Notes: generated from the sequence alone by a model not told the origin. A DNA stretch of 64,000 bases from Poriferisodalis sp965231925 (GCA_965231925.1 OZ246894.1:4526001-4590000); one strand, 5' to 3'; shown: positions 35,729 to 44,901, counted from the first letter of the stretch. A program made the numbers and translations.

Positions 35729-36361
35729 ATGGCCGGAAGCATCATCAGACGACTGGGGGAGCTCCCTGCGGCTCAGCATGGATACTTCACACGCGCACAA
35801 GCCTCGGCGGCCGGAATACCGGACTTCGATCTGACGAGGTCTGTGGGGCGCGGCCTGATCGAACGCGTGGGGCACGGCGTGTACAGGGTCGCCGGCGCCG
35901 GCGTCGACCCCCTGGCAGAACTGCGCATCGCGTCGCTCCGGCTCGACCCAGAGCGCACCCCGCGCCGCCGAGCCGCCGAGCCTAGGGTCTGGGTTGCCCT
36001 TCAGTCAGCTGCGAGAGTCCACGGTTTCGGGGTATTCGCCGGCGGGCCGCACACGTTCGTGTCACGCGACCGCATCCAGCCTGGACACGGCACGAGAGTC
36101 CGCCGCCGATCGCGAGGTCTCGAGCGCACTGAGTGGGAGCTCAAGGACGGATTCGCGGTGACGACAGTGAGCCGGACCACTGCCGACCTCATGAGCGACC
36201 ATGTCGACGGCGGACACATCGGACGGTTCCTCCGCGACGCGCTCAACGCAGGCGCAATCAGCATGGCCCAGCTGTGCGAGCGGCTCAGCGTGGACCCCGA
36301 CGAGATTGAGTCCCTCCTCATGCAGAGCGGGGACCACGCGGGCGCCGGCATCGATGACTGA
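35729..36361 (+). CDS. abiEi: AbiEi antitoxin family protein
   Basis: 210 residues from ATG 35729, which has a strong AGGAGG ribosome site at 35716-35721. The N-terminal winged helix (GYFTRAQASAAGIPDFDLTR, GVYRVAG) is the AbiEi DNA-binding fold; the C-terminus is the antitoxin domain (AVTTVSRTTADLMSD, DALNAGAISM). It overlaps abiEii by 8 bases (ATGACTGA). In type IV toxin-antitoxin systems it counteracts AbiEii without direct binding and represses the operon; the operator is proposed above. Confidence 0.85.
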   Translation: MAGSIIRRLGELPAAQHGYFTRAQASAAGIPDFDLTRSVGRGLIERVGHGVYRVAGAGVDPLAELRIASLRLDPERTPRRRAAEPRVWVALQSAARVHGFGVFAGGPHTFVSRDRIQPGHGTRVRRRSRGLERTEWELKDGFAVTTVSRTTADLMSDHVDGGHIGRFLRDALNAGAISMAQLCERLSVDPDEIESLLMQSGDHAGAGIDD

Positions 36362-37271
36362 CACCGAAGGCGACGGCGGCGAGCGCTCGATTCCCTATCG
36401 CACACCCGACGCTTTCCACCAAGCACTCAAGGAGCGGATCGCGAAGGCAGCAAGCTCCGACTCGCTGGGCATCTCAGAGATTCGCCGCCAATTCGCCTAC
36501 AGCCGATTTCTCTACCGAGTGTTCGCCTCAGAGGATTCGCGATGGCTGCTCAAAGGCGGCGCAGGGCTGCTGGCACGCATACCCAGCCGCGCCCGGCACA
36601 GCCTCGACATCGACCTGATGCACCGCGACGACATGAGCGAAGCCATCAAGCTGCTGCAGACCCTTGGACACCAGCACGCTGACACGGACTTCTTCACATT
36701 CGATGTCCAGCCGCAACGAGAACCGGCGCTCGGCGCGCCCAACGCAGCGCTCTCGGCGACGGCATACCTTGGAGAACGCCAGTTCGAGAGGTTCAAGATC
36801 GATCTCGTCGTCGAATCGAACATGACGGCAGAACCTGAATATGTCAATCCAATGGAGCCAGTCGAGATCGAAGGACTGCGTTCAGTGCCATACGTGGTGT
36901 ATCCGCTCGTCGACCACATCGCCGACAAGCACGCCGCCATGCTCGACAACTATCGCGGACGGCCGAGCACCCGGTACCGCGACCTCGTAGACCTCGCCAT
37001 CATCGCCGGTGCGGAATCGGTCAGCGCGATCGCACTCAGCACAGCGCTGCTCAGCGAGTACGAGCATCGGCACATTCAAACGCCCACCGTCGTCACACTG
37101 CCGTCAAACGCATGGATTCGGGGGTACGAACAGACAGCCAAAGACATCCCGAACCTGCCCCAACACACCGCGGAAGAAGCGCTGGAACTCGTGGGCAAAC
37201 TGCTCAATCCCATTCTTGCGGGCCGCATCACCGGAAACTGGAATCCGAGCGAAGCCGACTGGGCGGACTAG
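36354..37271 (+). CDS. abiEii: AbiEii toxin (nucleotidyltransferase) family protein
   Basis: 305 residues. The nucleotidyltransferase signature is LLKGGAGLL (K67, G68, G69) followed by HSLDIDLMH with D85 and D87, the catalytic acidic pair. Further conserved parts are FKIDLVVES and YPLVDHIADKHAAMLDNY. Reported AbiEii toxins are GTP-binding nucleotidyltransferases that stop growth upon phage infection. Full-length and apparently intact with its antitoxin. Confidence 0.85.
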   Translation: MTDTEGDGGERSIPYRTPDAFHQALKERIAKAASSDSLGISEIRRQFAYSRFLYRVFASEDSRWLLKGGAGLLARIPSRARHSLDIDLMHRDDMSEAIKLLQTLGHQHADTDFFTFDVQPQREPALGAPNAALSATAYLGERQFERFKIDLVVESNMTAEPEYVNPMEPVEIEGLRSVPYVVYPLVDHIADKHAAMLDNYRGRPSTRYRDLVDLAIIAGAESVSAIALSTALLSEYEHRHIQTPTVVTLPSNAWIRGYEQTAKDIPNLPQHTAEEALELVGKLLNPILAGRITGNWNPSEADWAD

Positions 37272-37299
37272 CGGCGGCACCAAATTCGATTTGACGGCT

Positions 37300-37800
37300 C
37301 TCGGTCTACCTGTCGGCCGATATCGATCTGGCCCGCCCGCACCGGTGGACCTGAGCGACGCTGACGGTCTCGTTCCAGCACGACTGGCCGGCGACGGGGT
37401 CATAGGGGCAGCGCTGCACGATCTTGGTGCGCGGGTGCGCCTCCGTGCCGAGCGCTTGGGATGGGAGTTGGTCACCCTCGACGCGCCGGAGGGCACCAAG
37501 ACCCATGACGGGCGTTTGCTGGTCGGAGTACTTGCTGTCATCGCTGCCCACGAAGCCGGGTCAGCCCGTGCCCGCACCGTTGCCGCCCTGCAAACCGCCC
37601 GACGCAACGGCACACCGCTCGGCAGGCCCAGCACTCAGTCCGCGGAAGCCCGGGCCCTCGCCAGGCAACTCCGTGCCGAGGGCTACAGCTTGCGCGAGAT
37701 TGCAGCGGCACTCGAAGTCGCAGGCATTCTCACCGCGACCGGCAAGAGCACTTGGCACCACTCCAGCGTCGCCGCACTGCTCAGCAACCCCGACGCCTAA
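37300..37800 (+). pseudogene. Serine recombinase (resolvase) remnant
   Basis: Reads ADGLVPARLAGDGV where family members have V-x-K-L-D-R-L-S-R, then GWELVTLDAPEGTKTHDGRL, LAVIAAHEAGSARARTVAAL and TARRNGTPLGRPST, ending in an HTH (SLREIAAALEVAGILTATGK). The N-terminal catalytic serine domain is missing and the resolvase arginine motif is eroded. It lies 29 bases after abiEii; a possible remnant of the element that brought the toxin-antitoxin pair. Confidence 0.65.
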
Positions 37801-37864
37801 CCCGAATCGCCGCCGCGCACAGCGTCCGCGTCGATAGCGCCACCGAGCGTCGGCGGCCAGCGTC

Positions 37865-38170
37865 TCAGCCGCGGCGGTCCGCCTCGGCCGCACACCCGCC
37901 GCCACACGCTCGCTCGGTAACTACGGATGTGGGCATAGGCCGTGTGATCTGCCAGACGGCTGCTGCTGCGATGCAGCCGCCCCAGAAGATCAACTGCGCC
38001 GCGAGTCCGCCGACCTGATCCGCCAATACCAGACCACTGCAGAATCCCATCCCAGCGATGTAGTGCTTGAGAGTTGTACCGGATTCGGCGTCGGCGTCCC
38101 GCGGAGGAAACAGCCTGGCCCACACGCTCGGCTTGCTCTTTGTGTGGCCGGCAACGCCGTTCGCGGTCAT
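37865..38170 (-). CDS. Small membrane protein, hypothetical
   Basis: 101 residues from ATG 38170. It starts with a lysine/serine-rich N-terminus, and two hydrophobic stretches follow (YIAGMGFCSGLVLADQ, then LIFWGGCIAAAAVWQIT). No recognisable family. The coding case is weak: no clear ribosome site, and it is alone between the recombinase remnant and the 78-bp repeat. Confidence 0.35.
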   Translation of the reverse strand: MTANGVAGHTKSKPSVWARLFPPRDADAESGTTLKHYIAGMGFCSGLVLADQVGGLAAQLIFWGGCIAAAAVWQITRPMPTSVVTERACGGGCAAEADRRG

Positions 38171-38231
38171 GGTGTCACGGCAGCTCGGAGTGCTCATTTG
38201 CGGAACCGGTCGATCTTGCACGGGTCATTTT

Positions 38232-38309
38232 CGTTGTCGCGCTCACGTTCTGTCGATGCAACGAACGTTTCTGAGACAGGGAAATATGTCCCTGACCTAC
38301 AGGTTTAGG
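38232..38309 (+). repeat. 78-bp inverted repeat, copy A
   Basis: Partner of 32409-32486 in inverted orientation. It contains GTTCTGTCGATGCAACGAAC and CCTGACCTACAGGTTTAGG. It lies 117 bases from the 3' end of the histidine kinase gene; the kinase fragment near copy B is oriented differently relative to the repeat. Confidence 0.7.
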
Positions 38310-38426
38310 CGTTTCTTCCCTGTCACAAGCGATCCTGCGCCGTTCGCTAAGCGCCTGACAGCGGCAGTGGGTTCAGCGGGTCTGACGGCCGGTCAGAGCC
38401 CAAGCCGCGATGCAAGACCCTGACGA

Positions 38427-39851
38427 TCAGCCAGTGTCAGCAGGGTGCGACTCGCCCTCGGGTGCCAGCGGTATCCGCAATTCGACGGTGGCACCAAATC
38501 CGTCGGTGTCGATGACCGCGGCAGCACCACCGTGGGTGCGAGCGACGTAGTCGACGATGGACAGCCCGAGCCCGGATCCGGGCTGGGCGCGGGCTTCGGG
38601 AGCGCGGTAGAACCGCTCGAAGACCGTCTCGCGCAGGGCGGCGGGGATGCCTGGGCCGCGGTCGCGCACTCGGACCCGAGCCTCCCGTTCGGCTGCTGCG
38701 ACGCTGATCTCGATGGGTTCGCCGGGCGGGGACCACTTCACTGCGTTGTCGACGAGGTTGCCGATCGCTCGCTCGACCAGCGCCGCATTCACGACCACCT
38801 CGCACCGCTCGAAATCAGTCACGAACGCCGTCTCGGTGCGGCGGCGGTGCCGGTCCACAACCGATGCCGCCAGCTCAGCCAGGTCGACTGGCTCAGGCTC
38901 GCCCTGAGATCGTTGGTCGGTCGCCAGTTCGACGAGCTCGCTCACCAGTTCGGTGAGCTGGTCCAGCTCGAACTGCACATCGTCGAGCATCTGGCGTCGC
39001 TCGTCGCTGTCGAGTGCGACGACTGCGCCCCTGCCGGCGGCGTCGGCTTCCGTTGCGGCTTCCGCTGAGGCGGCGGCCGGCTCGGCGCGGGCCAGCAACT
39101 CGATGTTGGTGCGGATGCTGGTGAGCGGCGTGCGCAACTCGTGGCCGGCGTCGGCGACCAGTCGATGCTGCTGGGCGCGCGACAGCGCCAACGCCTCCAG
39201 CATGGCGTTGAAGCTGCGAGCCAATTCGCCCAGTTCGTCGTCGCGTTCAAGCTCGATGGGCTGATCCAAGTCTTGGGTCTGCGCGACGTTCCGCGCCGCA
39301 TCGGTGAGCCGCCGGACCGGCCGGATGGCACGACCGGCCACCAAGAATCCCAGCAATCCGGCACCGGCGACACCGACGACAGCGACAAGCGCCAACGCGT
39401 TGCGCAAGCCCGACACATTCTCGTCGACTTCGTCCAGCGGGCTCGCGACCATCAGCGCACCGGCCGGCGATATCGGCACTGTCAGCACTCGCAGGCGTAC
39501 ACCGTCAGCCGACACGTCGGATCGGTGACGGCGAGTGCGGCCGTTCGCCACCGCACGGTCGGCGCGCCCCACCGGCAGCACGTCGTCTGACTTGTACACC
39601 ACTGCACCGTTGGGGGCGACTACCTGCACCAGCACGTCCCGAGGCACGAACCGTCCGAAAAACTGGACACCTCGACGTTCCGGCAAGCGCCCGCCGCTCG
39701 CAGCCAGCACAACGACGCGATCGTCGAGCTTGCGATCGAGTGCCGACCGGGCCTCGCTTCGGGCGATCCACAGCGCGACCCCCGAGACCGCCAGCACGGC
39801 AACGGCGACCGAGGCCGCCACGAGCAGACCGAGCCGTGTCCGAACGCTCAT
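38427..39851 (-). CDS. Sensor histidine kinase (MprB-like)
   Basis: 474 residues from ATG 39851. TM1 is at about 8-30 and a periplasmic loop follows to about 150; TM2 is at about 152-172, followed by HAMP (RPVRRLTDAARNVA). The dimerisation/phosphoacceptor helix has AGHELRTPL with H237, and the catalytic domain ends with GSGLGLSIVDYVARTHGG (G2). The start overlaps the stop of the response regulator by ATGA, so it is transcribed and translated with it. The stimulus is unknown. A paralogous G2 fragment lies at 32260. Confidence 0.92.
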   Translation of the reverse strand: MSVRTRLGLLVAASVAVAVLAVSGVALWIARSEARSALDRKLDDRVVVLAASGGRLPERRGVQFFGRFVPRDVLVQVVAPNGAVVYKSDDVLPVGRADRAVANGRTRRHRSDVSADGVRLRVLTVPISPAGALMVASPLDEVDENVSGLRNALALVAVVGVAGAGLLGFLVAGRAIRPVRRLTDAARNVAQTQDLDQPIELERDDELGELARSFNAMLEALALSRAQQHRLVADAGHELRTPLTSIRTNIELLARAEPAAASAEAATEADAAGRGAVVALDSDERRQMLDDVQFELDQLTELVSELVELATDQRSQGEPEPVDLAELAASVVDRHRRRTETAFVTDFERCEVVVNAALVERAIGNLVDNAVKWSPPGEPIEISVAAAEREARVRVRDRGPGIPAALRETVFERFYRAPEARAQPGSGLGLSIVDYVARTHGGAAAVIDTDGFGATVELRIPLAPEGESHPADTG

Positions 39852-40567
39852 GCGGGTCTCATCACGTATCCCACGCCGCGCACTGTCCGGATCGGGCTGT
39901 GGCCCTCCATGCCCGCTGCCGCAGCGGCCAGCTTGCGACGTAGGTAGCCCACGTAGACCTCCAAGGAGTTGGAGGCCAGCGACGCGTCGTAGCCCCACAC
40001 CGTGTCATAGATCTCCTCACGGTGGAGCACCCGGCCCCGGTTGCGCAGGAACAGCTCCAACAACCGGAACTCGGTATGGGTCAGCTCGACGGGTTCGCCA
40101 GCACAGCTCACCTCGTAGCTGGCGGTGTCCAGCACGATGTCGCCACACACCAGACGCTCACCGTGGTCGCTTGGGAGCGCTTCGGCGTTCCGGCGCAGGA
40201 GCGCTCGCAGCCGAGCCAGCAGCTCGTCGAGCGCGAACGGCTTCGCCAGATAATCGTCGGCACCTGCATCGAGACCCTCAACCCGGTCAGCGGTGGCGCC
40301 TCGGGCCGTCAGCAGCAGGATCGGCACGCGGTTCCCGGCTGCGCGCAGGCGGCGGCACAGCTCGAATCCGCCCAGATTCGGCATGGTGGCATCGAGCACC
40401 AGCACGTCCGCCCGACCGGCGAGCGCCTCGCCCTCGAGGCCGTCGCGGCCTTCGAGCACCTCGTAGCCCTCGAGCTGCAGCGCGCGTCGCAGGGCAGCCC
40501 GGATGCGCTGGTCATCGTCAACCACGGCTACTGCGGGGCTGTTGCGCCCTGGTGGGTCAGCACCCAT
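39848..40567 (-). CDS. Two-component response regulator, OmpR/MprA type
   Basis: 239 residues. Receiver domain with the acidic cluster D17-D19, phosphoacceptor D59, and K109 of the LAKPF motif. The OmpR-type winged helix follows (ELTHTEFRLLELFLRNRGRVL, NSLEVYVGYLRRKL, IRTVRGVGYVM). It activates or represses genes in response to the kinase encoded immediately downstream. Start at ATG 40567 (a longer frame to 40603 lacks support). Confidence 0.93.
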   Translation of the reverse strand: MGADPPGRNSPAVAVVDDDQRIRAALRRALQLEGYEVLEGRDGLEGEALAGRADVLVLDATMPNLGGFELCRRLRAAGNRVPILLLTARGATADRVEGLDAGADDYLAKPFALDELLARLRALLRRNAEALPSDHGERLVCGDIVLDTASYEVSCAGEPVELTHTEFRLLELFLRNRGRVLHREEIYDTVWGYDASLASNSLEVYVGYLRRKLAAAAAGMEGHSPIRTVRGVGYVMRPA

Positions 40568-40641
40568 GGCCTCATTCTGGAACGCAGACCATGAGAAATC
40601 CATGAGAGGCGGCGCCGCTCGTCGCCACCGGGGCTCGGCCG

Positions 40642-41184
40642 CTAGCCAGCGGCGGAGGCGGTGCGGCGCAGGTGCGGGATCGTGAGCGCTGAGCAGGCTT
40701 CTCGCTCGGCTTCATAGCTCAGCGCCCGCACGGCGTCGGCGATGTCCCACCAGGCCACCTCGTCAACCTCACTCGGGTCTCCGGTGAGCCGCTTGGGCAC
40801 CTTCGTCGGCGCCATCGCGTAGAAGAGCACCAGCTTGGGAATCTGGCTGCGAACCAGGTAGCTGACCGGGTACGGCGCCGAGGTGATCGCGCACCGAACG
40901 CCGGTCTCCTCGCGCACCTCACGAAGCGCAGCCTCTTCCCAGGACTCACCCCGGTTGAGATGGCCCTTCGGCAACGACCAGTCGTCGTAACGGGGCCGGT
41001 GCACCACGAGCACGGCACCTTCGTGGCACACCACGCCGCCGGCTGCCCGGTCCACCGGGGCATTGGAGTAGCGGCCTCGCTCAAGGTGGCGCCGCCGCGC
41101 CTTGTTCGGCGTCTTGGCTGAGGCTTTCCTCTGGTCCTTCTTGGAGGAACCCTTCTTCGATGACCCAGGTCGGCTCTGTGCCAC
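40642..41184 (-). CDS. Nudix hydrolase
   Basis: 180 residues with a lysine-rich N-terminal tail (about 40 residues). The Nudix box spans residues 74-96 with the REVREE core at 88-93, which binds Mg2+. It hydrolyses a nucleoside diphosphate linked to another group; the substrate is unknown. The start at 41184 lies in an overlap with the divergent oxidoreductase gene upstream; the core start could be shorter. Confidence 0.88.
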   Translation of the reverse strand: MAQSRPGSSKKGSSKKDQRKASAKTPNKARRRHLERGRYSNAPVDRAAGGVVCHEGAVLVVHRPRYDDWSLPKGHLNRGESWEEAALREVREETGVRCAITSAPYPVSYLVRSQIPKLVLFYAMAPTKVPKRLTGDPSEVDEVAWWDIADAVRALSYEAEREACSALTIPHLRRTASAAG

Positions 41185-41279
41185 GGTTCGTGTCTAGCGT
41201 GTCCGCGCCGCCCACGGTGAGCTTGTCGCGGGCATCGAAGAAGATCGCGCGGAGATCTGCGGGAACTCAGGGAGTTTGC

Positions 41280-42362
41280 ATGGACTTGGGGATTTGCATC
41301 GCATCGCACATCGGCGATCTCGACTACGTCGAGCGCGCCGAAGAACTCGGCTACACGCATGCCTGGTTCGCAGACAGTCACATGCTGTGGTCGGATTGTT
41401 ATGCCACGCTGGCGCTTGCTGCGGAACGCACCAGCACCATCGGGCTCGGCACCGGTGTGTCGGTCTCGGGCACGCGGCCCGCGCCGGTCACTGCGGCGTC
41501 GATCGCCACCATCAACGCCCTCGCTCCCGGGCGGACATTTCTGGGCATCGGCACCGGCAACACGGCCATGCGGATTATGGGGCACAAGCCCCAGCGCATC
41601 GCCGAGTTCGACCAGTACCTCGCGGCGTTGCGGCCGCTCCTGCGCGGCGAGGAAGCCGTGCATCAGTTCGGCGGCAGCGCGCAGCCGATCCGTCACATCA
41701 TGCCCGACTCCGGTTTCGTCAACTTCGAAGACCCGATCCCGCTGTACGTGTCGGGCTTCGGGCCGAGGTCGCTGGGGCTAGCCGGCCGATACGGCGACGG
41801 CGCCGTGCTGTCGGTGCCGCCTGACGGTTCAGCCACGGCCCGCGTCTGGGAATACATCGAGGCCGGGGCCGCCGAAGCAGGGCGCACCCTCGACCGAGAC
41901 GACTACTTGATGTGTTCGCTCACCACGATCGTGGTGCTGGACGACGGCGAGACGCTTTCCAGCCAGCGCGAGCGGGTACATCACGAGGCGGGTGCGTTCG
42001 CGATGGCATCGCTGCACTACTCCTATGACCAGTACCGGCAATTCGGCAGGTCGCCCGGAGCGCGCCTGGAGGCGGTCTGGGACGAGTACTGCGCCATGCT
42101 CGACGACACCGACCCCGATCGCATCCACCAGCGGATCCACGCTGGCCATAACTGTTGGGTGCTGCCGGAAGAGACGCGGTTCCTGACTGATGAACTCATC
42201 GACGCCACCTGCATCGTGGGCACCGTCGATCAGGTCACCGAGCGCCTGGCAGATCTCGACGAACGCGGGCTCGACCAGGTGATGATCCTGCCGAACTTCG
42301 ACCCGCGCTACGACGTGCTCGAACGTGTCGGACGCGAGATCATCCCCCGCTTGAGGGGGTAG
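41280..42362 (+). CDS. LLM-class flavin-dependent (F420-type) oxidoreductase
   Basis: 360 residues from ATG 41280. It opens MDLGICIASHIGDLDY, then ERAEELGYTHAWFADSH and IGLGTGVSVSGTRPAPVTAA, the luciferase-like TIM-barrel pattern with TFLGIGTGNTAMRIMGHKP. In actinobacteria most such proteins use F420, though this one could use FMN; the substrate is not inferable. The next gene, rpmB, begins 45 bases later. Confidence 0.88.
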   Translation: MDLGICIASHIGDLDYVERAEELGYTHAWFADSHMLWSDCYATLALAAERTSTIGLGTGVSVSGTRPAPVTAASIATINALAPGRTFLGIGTGNTAMRIMGHKPQRIAEFDQYLAALRPLLRGEEAVHQFGGSAQPIRHIMPDSGFVNFEDPIPLYVSGFGPRSLGLAGRYGDGAVLSVPPDGSATARVWEYIEAGAAEAGRTLDRDDYLMCSLTTIVVLDDGETLSSQRERVHHEAGAFAMASLHYSYDQYRQFGRSPGARLEAVWDEYCAMLDDTDPDRIHQRIHAGHNCWVLPEETRFLTDELIDATCIVGTVDQVTERLADLDERGLDQVMILPNFDPRYDVLERVGREIIPRLRG

Positions 42363-42406
42363 CCTTGTCCGCTGCTGTCACGCCCACCCGCCGGGAGCTG
42401 CTTCCG

Positions 42407-42643
42407 ATGAGCAACATCTGCCAAGTCACCGGCCGCCGGCCGCACTCGGGCTTCAACGTGTCGCACTCGCACCGGCGGACCAAGCGGTGGTTCAAGCCGA
42501 ACATCCAGCGGAAGCGGTTCTGGGTTCCCAACGAAGGGCGCTGGGTCACGCTGACCGTCAGCGCAAAGGGCATCAAGACCATCAACAAGCGTGGCATTGA
42601 GTCGGTAGTGGCTGACCTGCGCCGCCGCGGGGAGAAAGTCTGA
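42407..42643 (+). CDS. rpmB: 50S ribosomal protein L28, cysteine-poor form
   Basis: 78 residues with MSNICQVTGRRPHSGFNVSH, KRWFKPNIQRKRFW and TLTVSAKGIKTINKRGI, the L28 family. It carries a single cysteine, unlike the zinc-ribbon form with two Cys pairs. A GGGAG ribosome site precedes the ATG. It overlaps rpmG (TGATG). Confidence 0.95.
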   Translation: MSNICQVTGRRPHSGFNVSHSHRRTKRWFKPNIQRKRFWVPNEGRWVTLTVSAKGIKTINKRGIESVVADLRRRGEKV

Positions 42644-42807
42644 TGCCCAAGAGCGACAAGCGTCCCGTCATCAAGCTGAAGTCCACCGAGGGCAGCGGCT
42701 ACACGTACTCGACTCGAAAGAACAAGACGAATACCCGCGACCGGATCGAACTGCGCAAGTACGACCCGGTGCTGCGTCGGCACGTCATCTTCAAAGAAGA
42801 ACGCTGA
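42643..42807 (+). CDS. rpmG: 50S ribosomal protein L33, cysteine-free form
   Basis: 54 residues starting MPKSDKRPVIKLKSTEGSGY and ending RRHVIFKEER. It has no cysteine and therefore no zinc ribbon. Its ATG overlaps the rpmB stop in a TGATG. Together with L28 it is the zinc-independent pair that many actinobacteria keep as a second set under Zur control; such control cannot be seen here. Confidence 0.95.
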   Translation: MPKSDKRPVIKLKSTEGSGYTYSTRKNKTNTRDRIELRKYDPVLRRHVIFKEER

Positions 42808-42846
42808 TCAGCGCCGGAGACCGCTGACGGCGCGCATCGTCATGCG

Positions 42847-44121
42847 ATGCGCCGGCGATCTGCCATGACGCACGCTCGACCGGCGCGCTTGAGCCTCAAG
42901 GCTGCACGCCGACTCGCGATCGGCGCCCAGGGAATCGCGGCACCCCTGCCGCCCAAGCGTGTGGACTCGCGGCACCTGCGACGCGCCATGGACTGCATGG
43001 GACTGCTGCAGATCGATGCCGTCAATGCGCTCGCCCGCTCGCACCTGCTGGTCTTGCGTGCCCGACTCGGGGGCACACACGACGGCGTGCTCCGACTGCT
43101 GGAACGCGCCGCGTACACCCGCCGCCCGGACCAACGCAGTTTGACCGAGTACTGGAGCCACGAGGCATCGTTCGTTCAGGTGAGCGATTGGCCGCTGTAT
43201 CGCTGGCATATGCGGCGCGGCGAACAAGGCCAGATGTGGAGCGGCTTTGCGCGATTCGGGCGCGAAGAGCCACGCCGCATCACCGAGGCATTGGCATGGC
43301 TGGACGGCAATGGACCAGCGTCATCGGCGGAATTGGACGCAGCGCTGGGCTGGGGGCCCGGTGTACGAGGGCCGTGGGGCACGCGCAGCAACGCAAAGAT
43401 GGCGCTGGCATGGCTGTTCTGGTGCGGTCATGTGGGCGTCGCCGAGCGGGTCGGCTTCACTCGCCGCTACAACGTGATCGAACGGGTGCTGCCCGACGAT
43501 GTGCTGGCACGCGAAGTCGATGAGCCAGACGCTCACCGGGCGTTGCTGAGCCAAGCCGCCATCTGCCTTGGCATAGCCACTGCAGACGATCTCATCGACT
43601 ACCACCGACTACCGAAACGCATTGCGCGGATACGCATTCGCGAACTCGTCGAAGAGGGAACCCTGCTCGAAGCGTCGGTCGAAGGATGGGACAGACCCGC
43701 CTACGTGCCTGCCGGGTTGAAGCGGGGCCGCAAGCAGTCCCGGTCGGTGCTGTTGAGCCCGTTCGATCCGCTGGTGTGGTTCCGCCCGCGTGCGGAGCGC
43801 CTCTTCGGGTTCCACTACCGGATCGAGATCTACACGCCCAAGGCCAAGCGACAGTACGGCTACTTCGTGCTGCCGTTCTTGCACGACGATGCGCTGGTGG
43901 CGCGCCTCGACGTCCGTTTCAATCGACAGCGCAACATGCTGGAAGTACCCGCGTCCTGGGCAGAACCAGGGGCATGGCCCAACGGTTCCGCGGCCGAAAA
44001 GGACGCTCTCGAAGCGCTGGCAACCGAACTACGCGCGCTGTCAGCATGGTGCGGCGGAGAAGGTGTGTCTGTGTCGCCTCGTGGTGACCTCGCCGGCCGC
44101 CTGCGCAAGACGATGGCATAG
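42847..44121 (+). CDS. YcaQ-like winged-helix DNA glycosylase family protein
   Basis: About 424 residues (or 418 from ATG 42865). Conserved YcaQ parts are LSLKAARRLAIGAQGI, HLRRAMDCMGLLQIDAVN, LARSHLLVLRARLG, TEYWSHEASFV and VLLSPFDPLVWFRPRAERLF, which has the catalytic-region motif. Members excise adducts including interstrand crosslinks (YcaQ/AlkX) or are toxin self-resistance enzymes. The next gene is 93 bases away on the other strand. Confidence 0.88.
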   Translation: MRRRSAMTHARPARLSLKAARRLAIGAQGIAAPLPPKRVDSRHLRRAMDCMGLLQIDAVNALARSHLLVLRARLGGTHDGVLRLLERAAYTRRPDQRSLTEYWSHEASFVQVSDWPLYRWHMRRGEQGQMWSGFARFGREEPRRITEALAWLDGNGPASSAELDAALGWGPGVRGPWGTRSNAKMALAWLFWCGHVGVAERVGFTRRYNVIERVLPDDVLAREVDEPDAHRALLSQAAICLGIATADDLIDYHRLPKRIARIRIRELVEEGTLLEASVEGWDRPAYVPAGLKRGRKQSRSVLLSPFDPLVWFRPRAERLFGFHYRIEIYTPKAKRQYGYFVLPFLHDDALVARLDVRFNRQRNMLEVPASWAEPGAWPNGSAAEKDALEALATELRALSAWCGGEGVSVSPRGDLAGRLRKTMA

Positions 44122-44214
44122 AGCGCTGGCGGAACCGCTGCTGTGGGAGGTGTCGCAGCACACAGCTATGAGCGTGCGGGGGCAGGCCTTGACATCTCAA
44201 AAGGCGCGTTCCGC

Positions 44215-44880
44215 TCAACAGGCGCGTTCCGCAAGTCTCATGCTGCTGGCTCGCCATAATCTCCGCTCGTGAACGTTTCCAACACCCCACGCCAGCGGTC
44301 GGTGTCCCTCGCCGCCGCCGACCAACACATAGTCCCCGTCGGTCATCGGGCCTTGGTCGTACACCCATAGCGACCGGGTTTGGGAGTTGTAACGTGTTCC
44401 CGGACGCGGCAGCAGAAGCATGCTGTATTGCAGCGCGCCATTCGCGTCTCTATCCAGTCTCTGGACTGCGCCGTGCTCCCCACCGATGCAGCCCGGAAGA
44501 ACATGCACATACGGTTCTTCGATGAACAGGTAGCCGCGGAGGTCGGCCATGTGCCCCCCGTCGGCTGGGTCGTGGTCCCACATCCCCTTGAATGCCGCGA
44601 GCGGCGCCTCGGCAGCGAGCGGCGAGATGTTGATCGCCGTGGTGGTCGTCACGTAGGCGCATTCCCCGGTGCTCTCAGACGAGCACTGCAACACCCGGGA
44701 CGCGACACCGGCGTCAGCCGTGCTGTCGCTGCTCGCGGCCTCAGTGAGCACTTGCGTGGTCGGACCGAGCGGCATGGCAAAAGTCGGCTCCACGTCACTC
44801 GTGCCAGCACAGCCCGCAAGAACCGAAACGGCAATCACCATGATCAACACGGTGCGGAACCTGGTACGAATGTCCGACAT
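44215..44880 (-). CDS. Secreted lipoprotein, hypothetical
   Basis: 221 residues beginning with MSDIRTRFRTVLIMVIAVSV and a lipobox LAGC (C23). The mature part contains CSSESTGECAYV, LRGYLFIEEPYVHVLPGCIG and YNSQTRSLWVYDQG, with several cysteines that could pair. I do not recognise a family. It starts 21 bases downstream of the protease gene and may form a unit with it. Probably exported and anchored to the outer face of the membrane. Confidence 0.65.
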   Translation of the reverse strand: MSDIRTRFRTVLIMVIAVSVLAGCAGTSDVEPTFAMPLGPTTQVLTEAASSDSTADAGVASRVLQCSSESTGECAYVTTTTAINISPLAAEAPLAAFKGMWDHDPADGGHMADLRGYLFIEEPYVHVLPGCIGGEHGAVQRLDRDANGALQYSMLLLPRPGTRYNSQTRSLWVYDQGPMTDGDYVLVGGGEGHRPLAWGVGNVHERRLWRASSMRLAERAC

Positions 44881-44901
44881 CGATGTCTGCGAGACCAGCT
44901 G

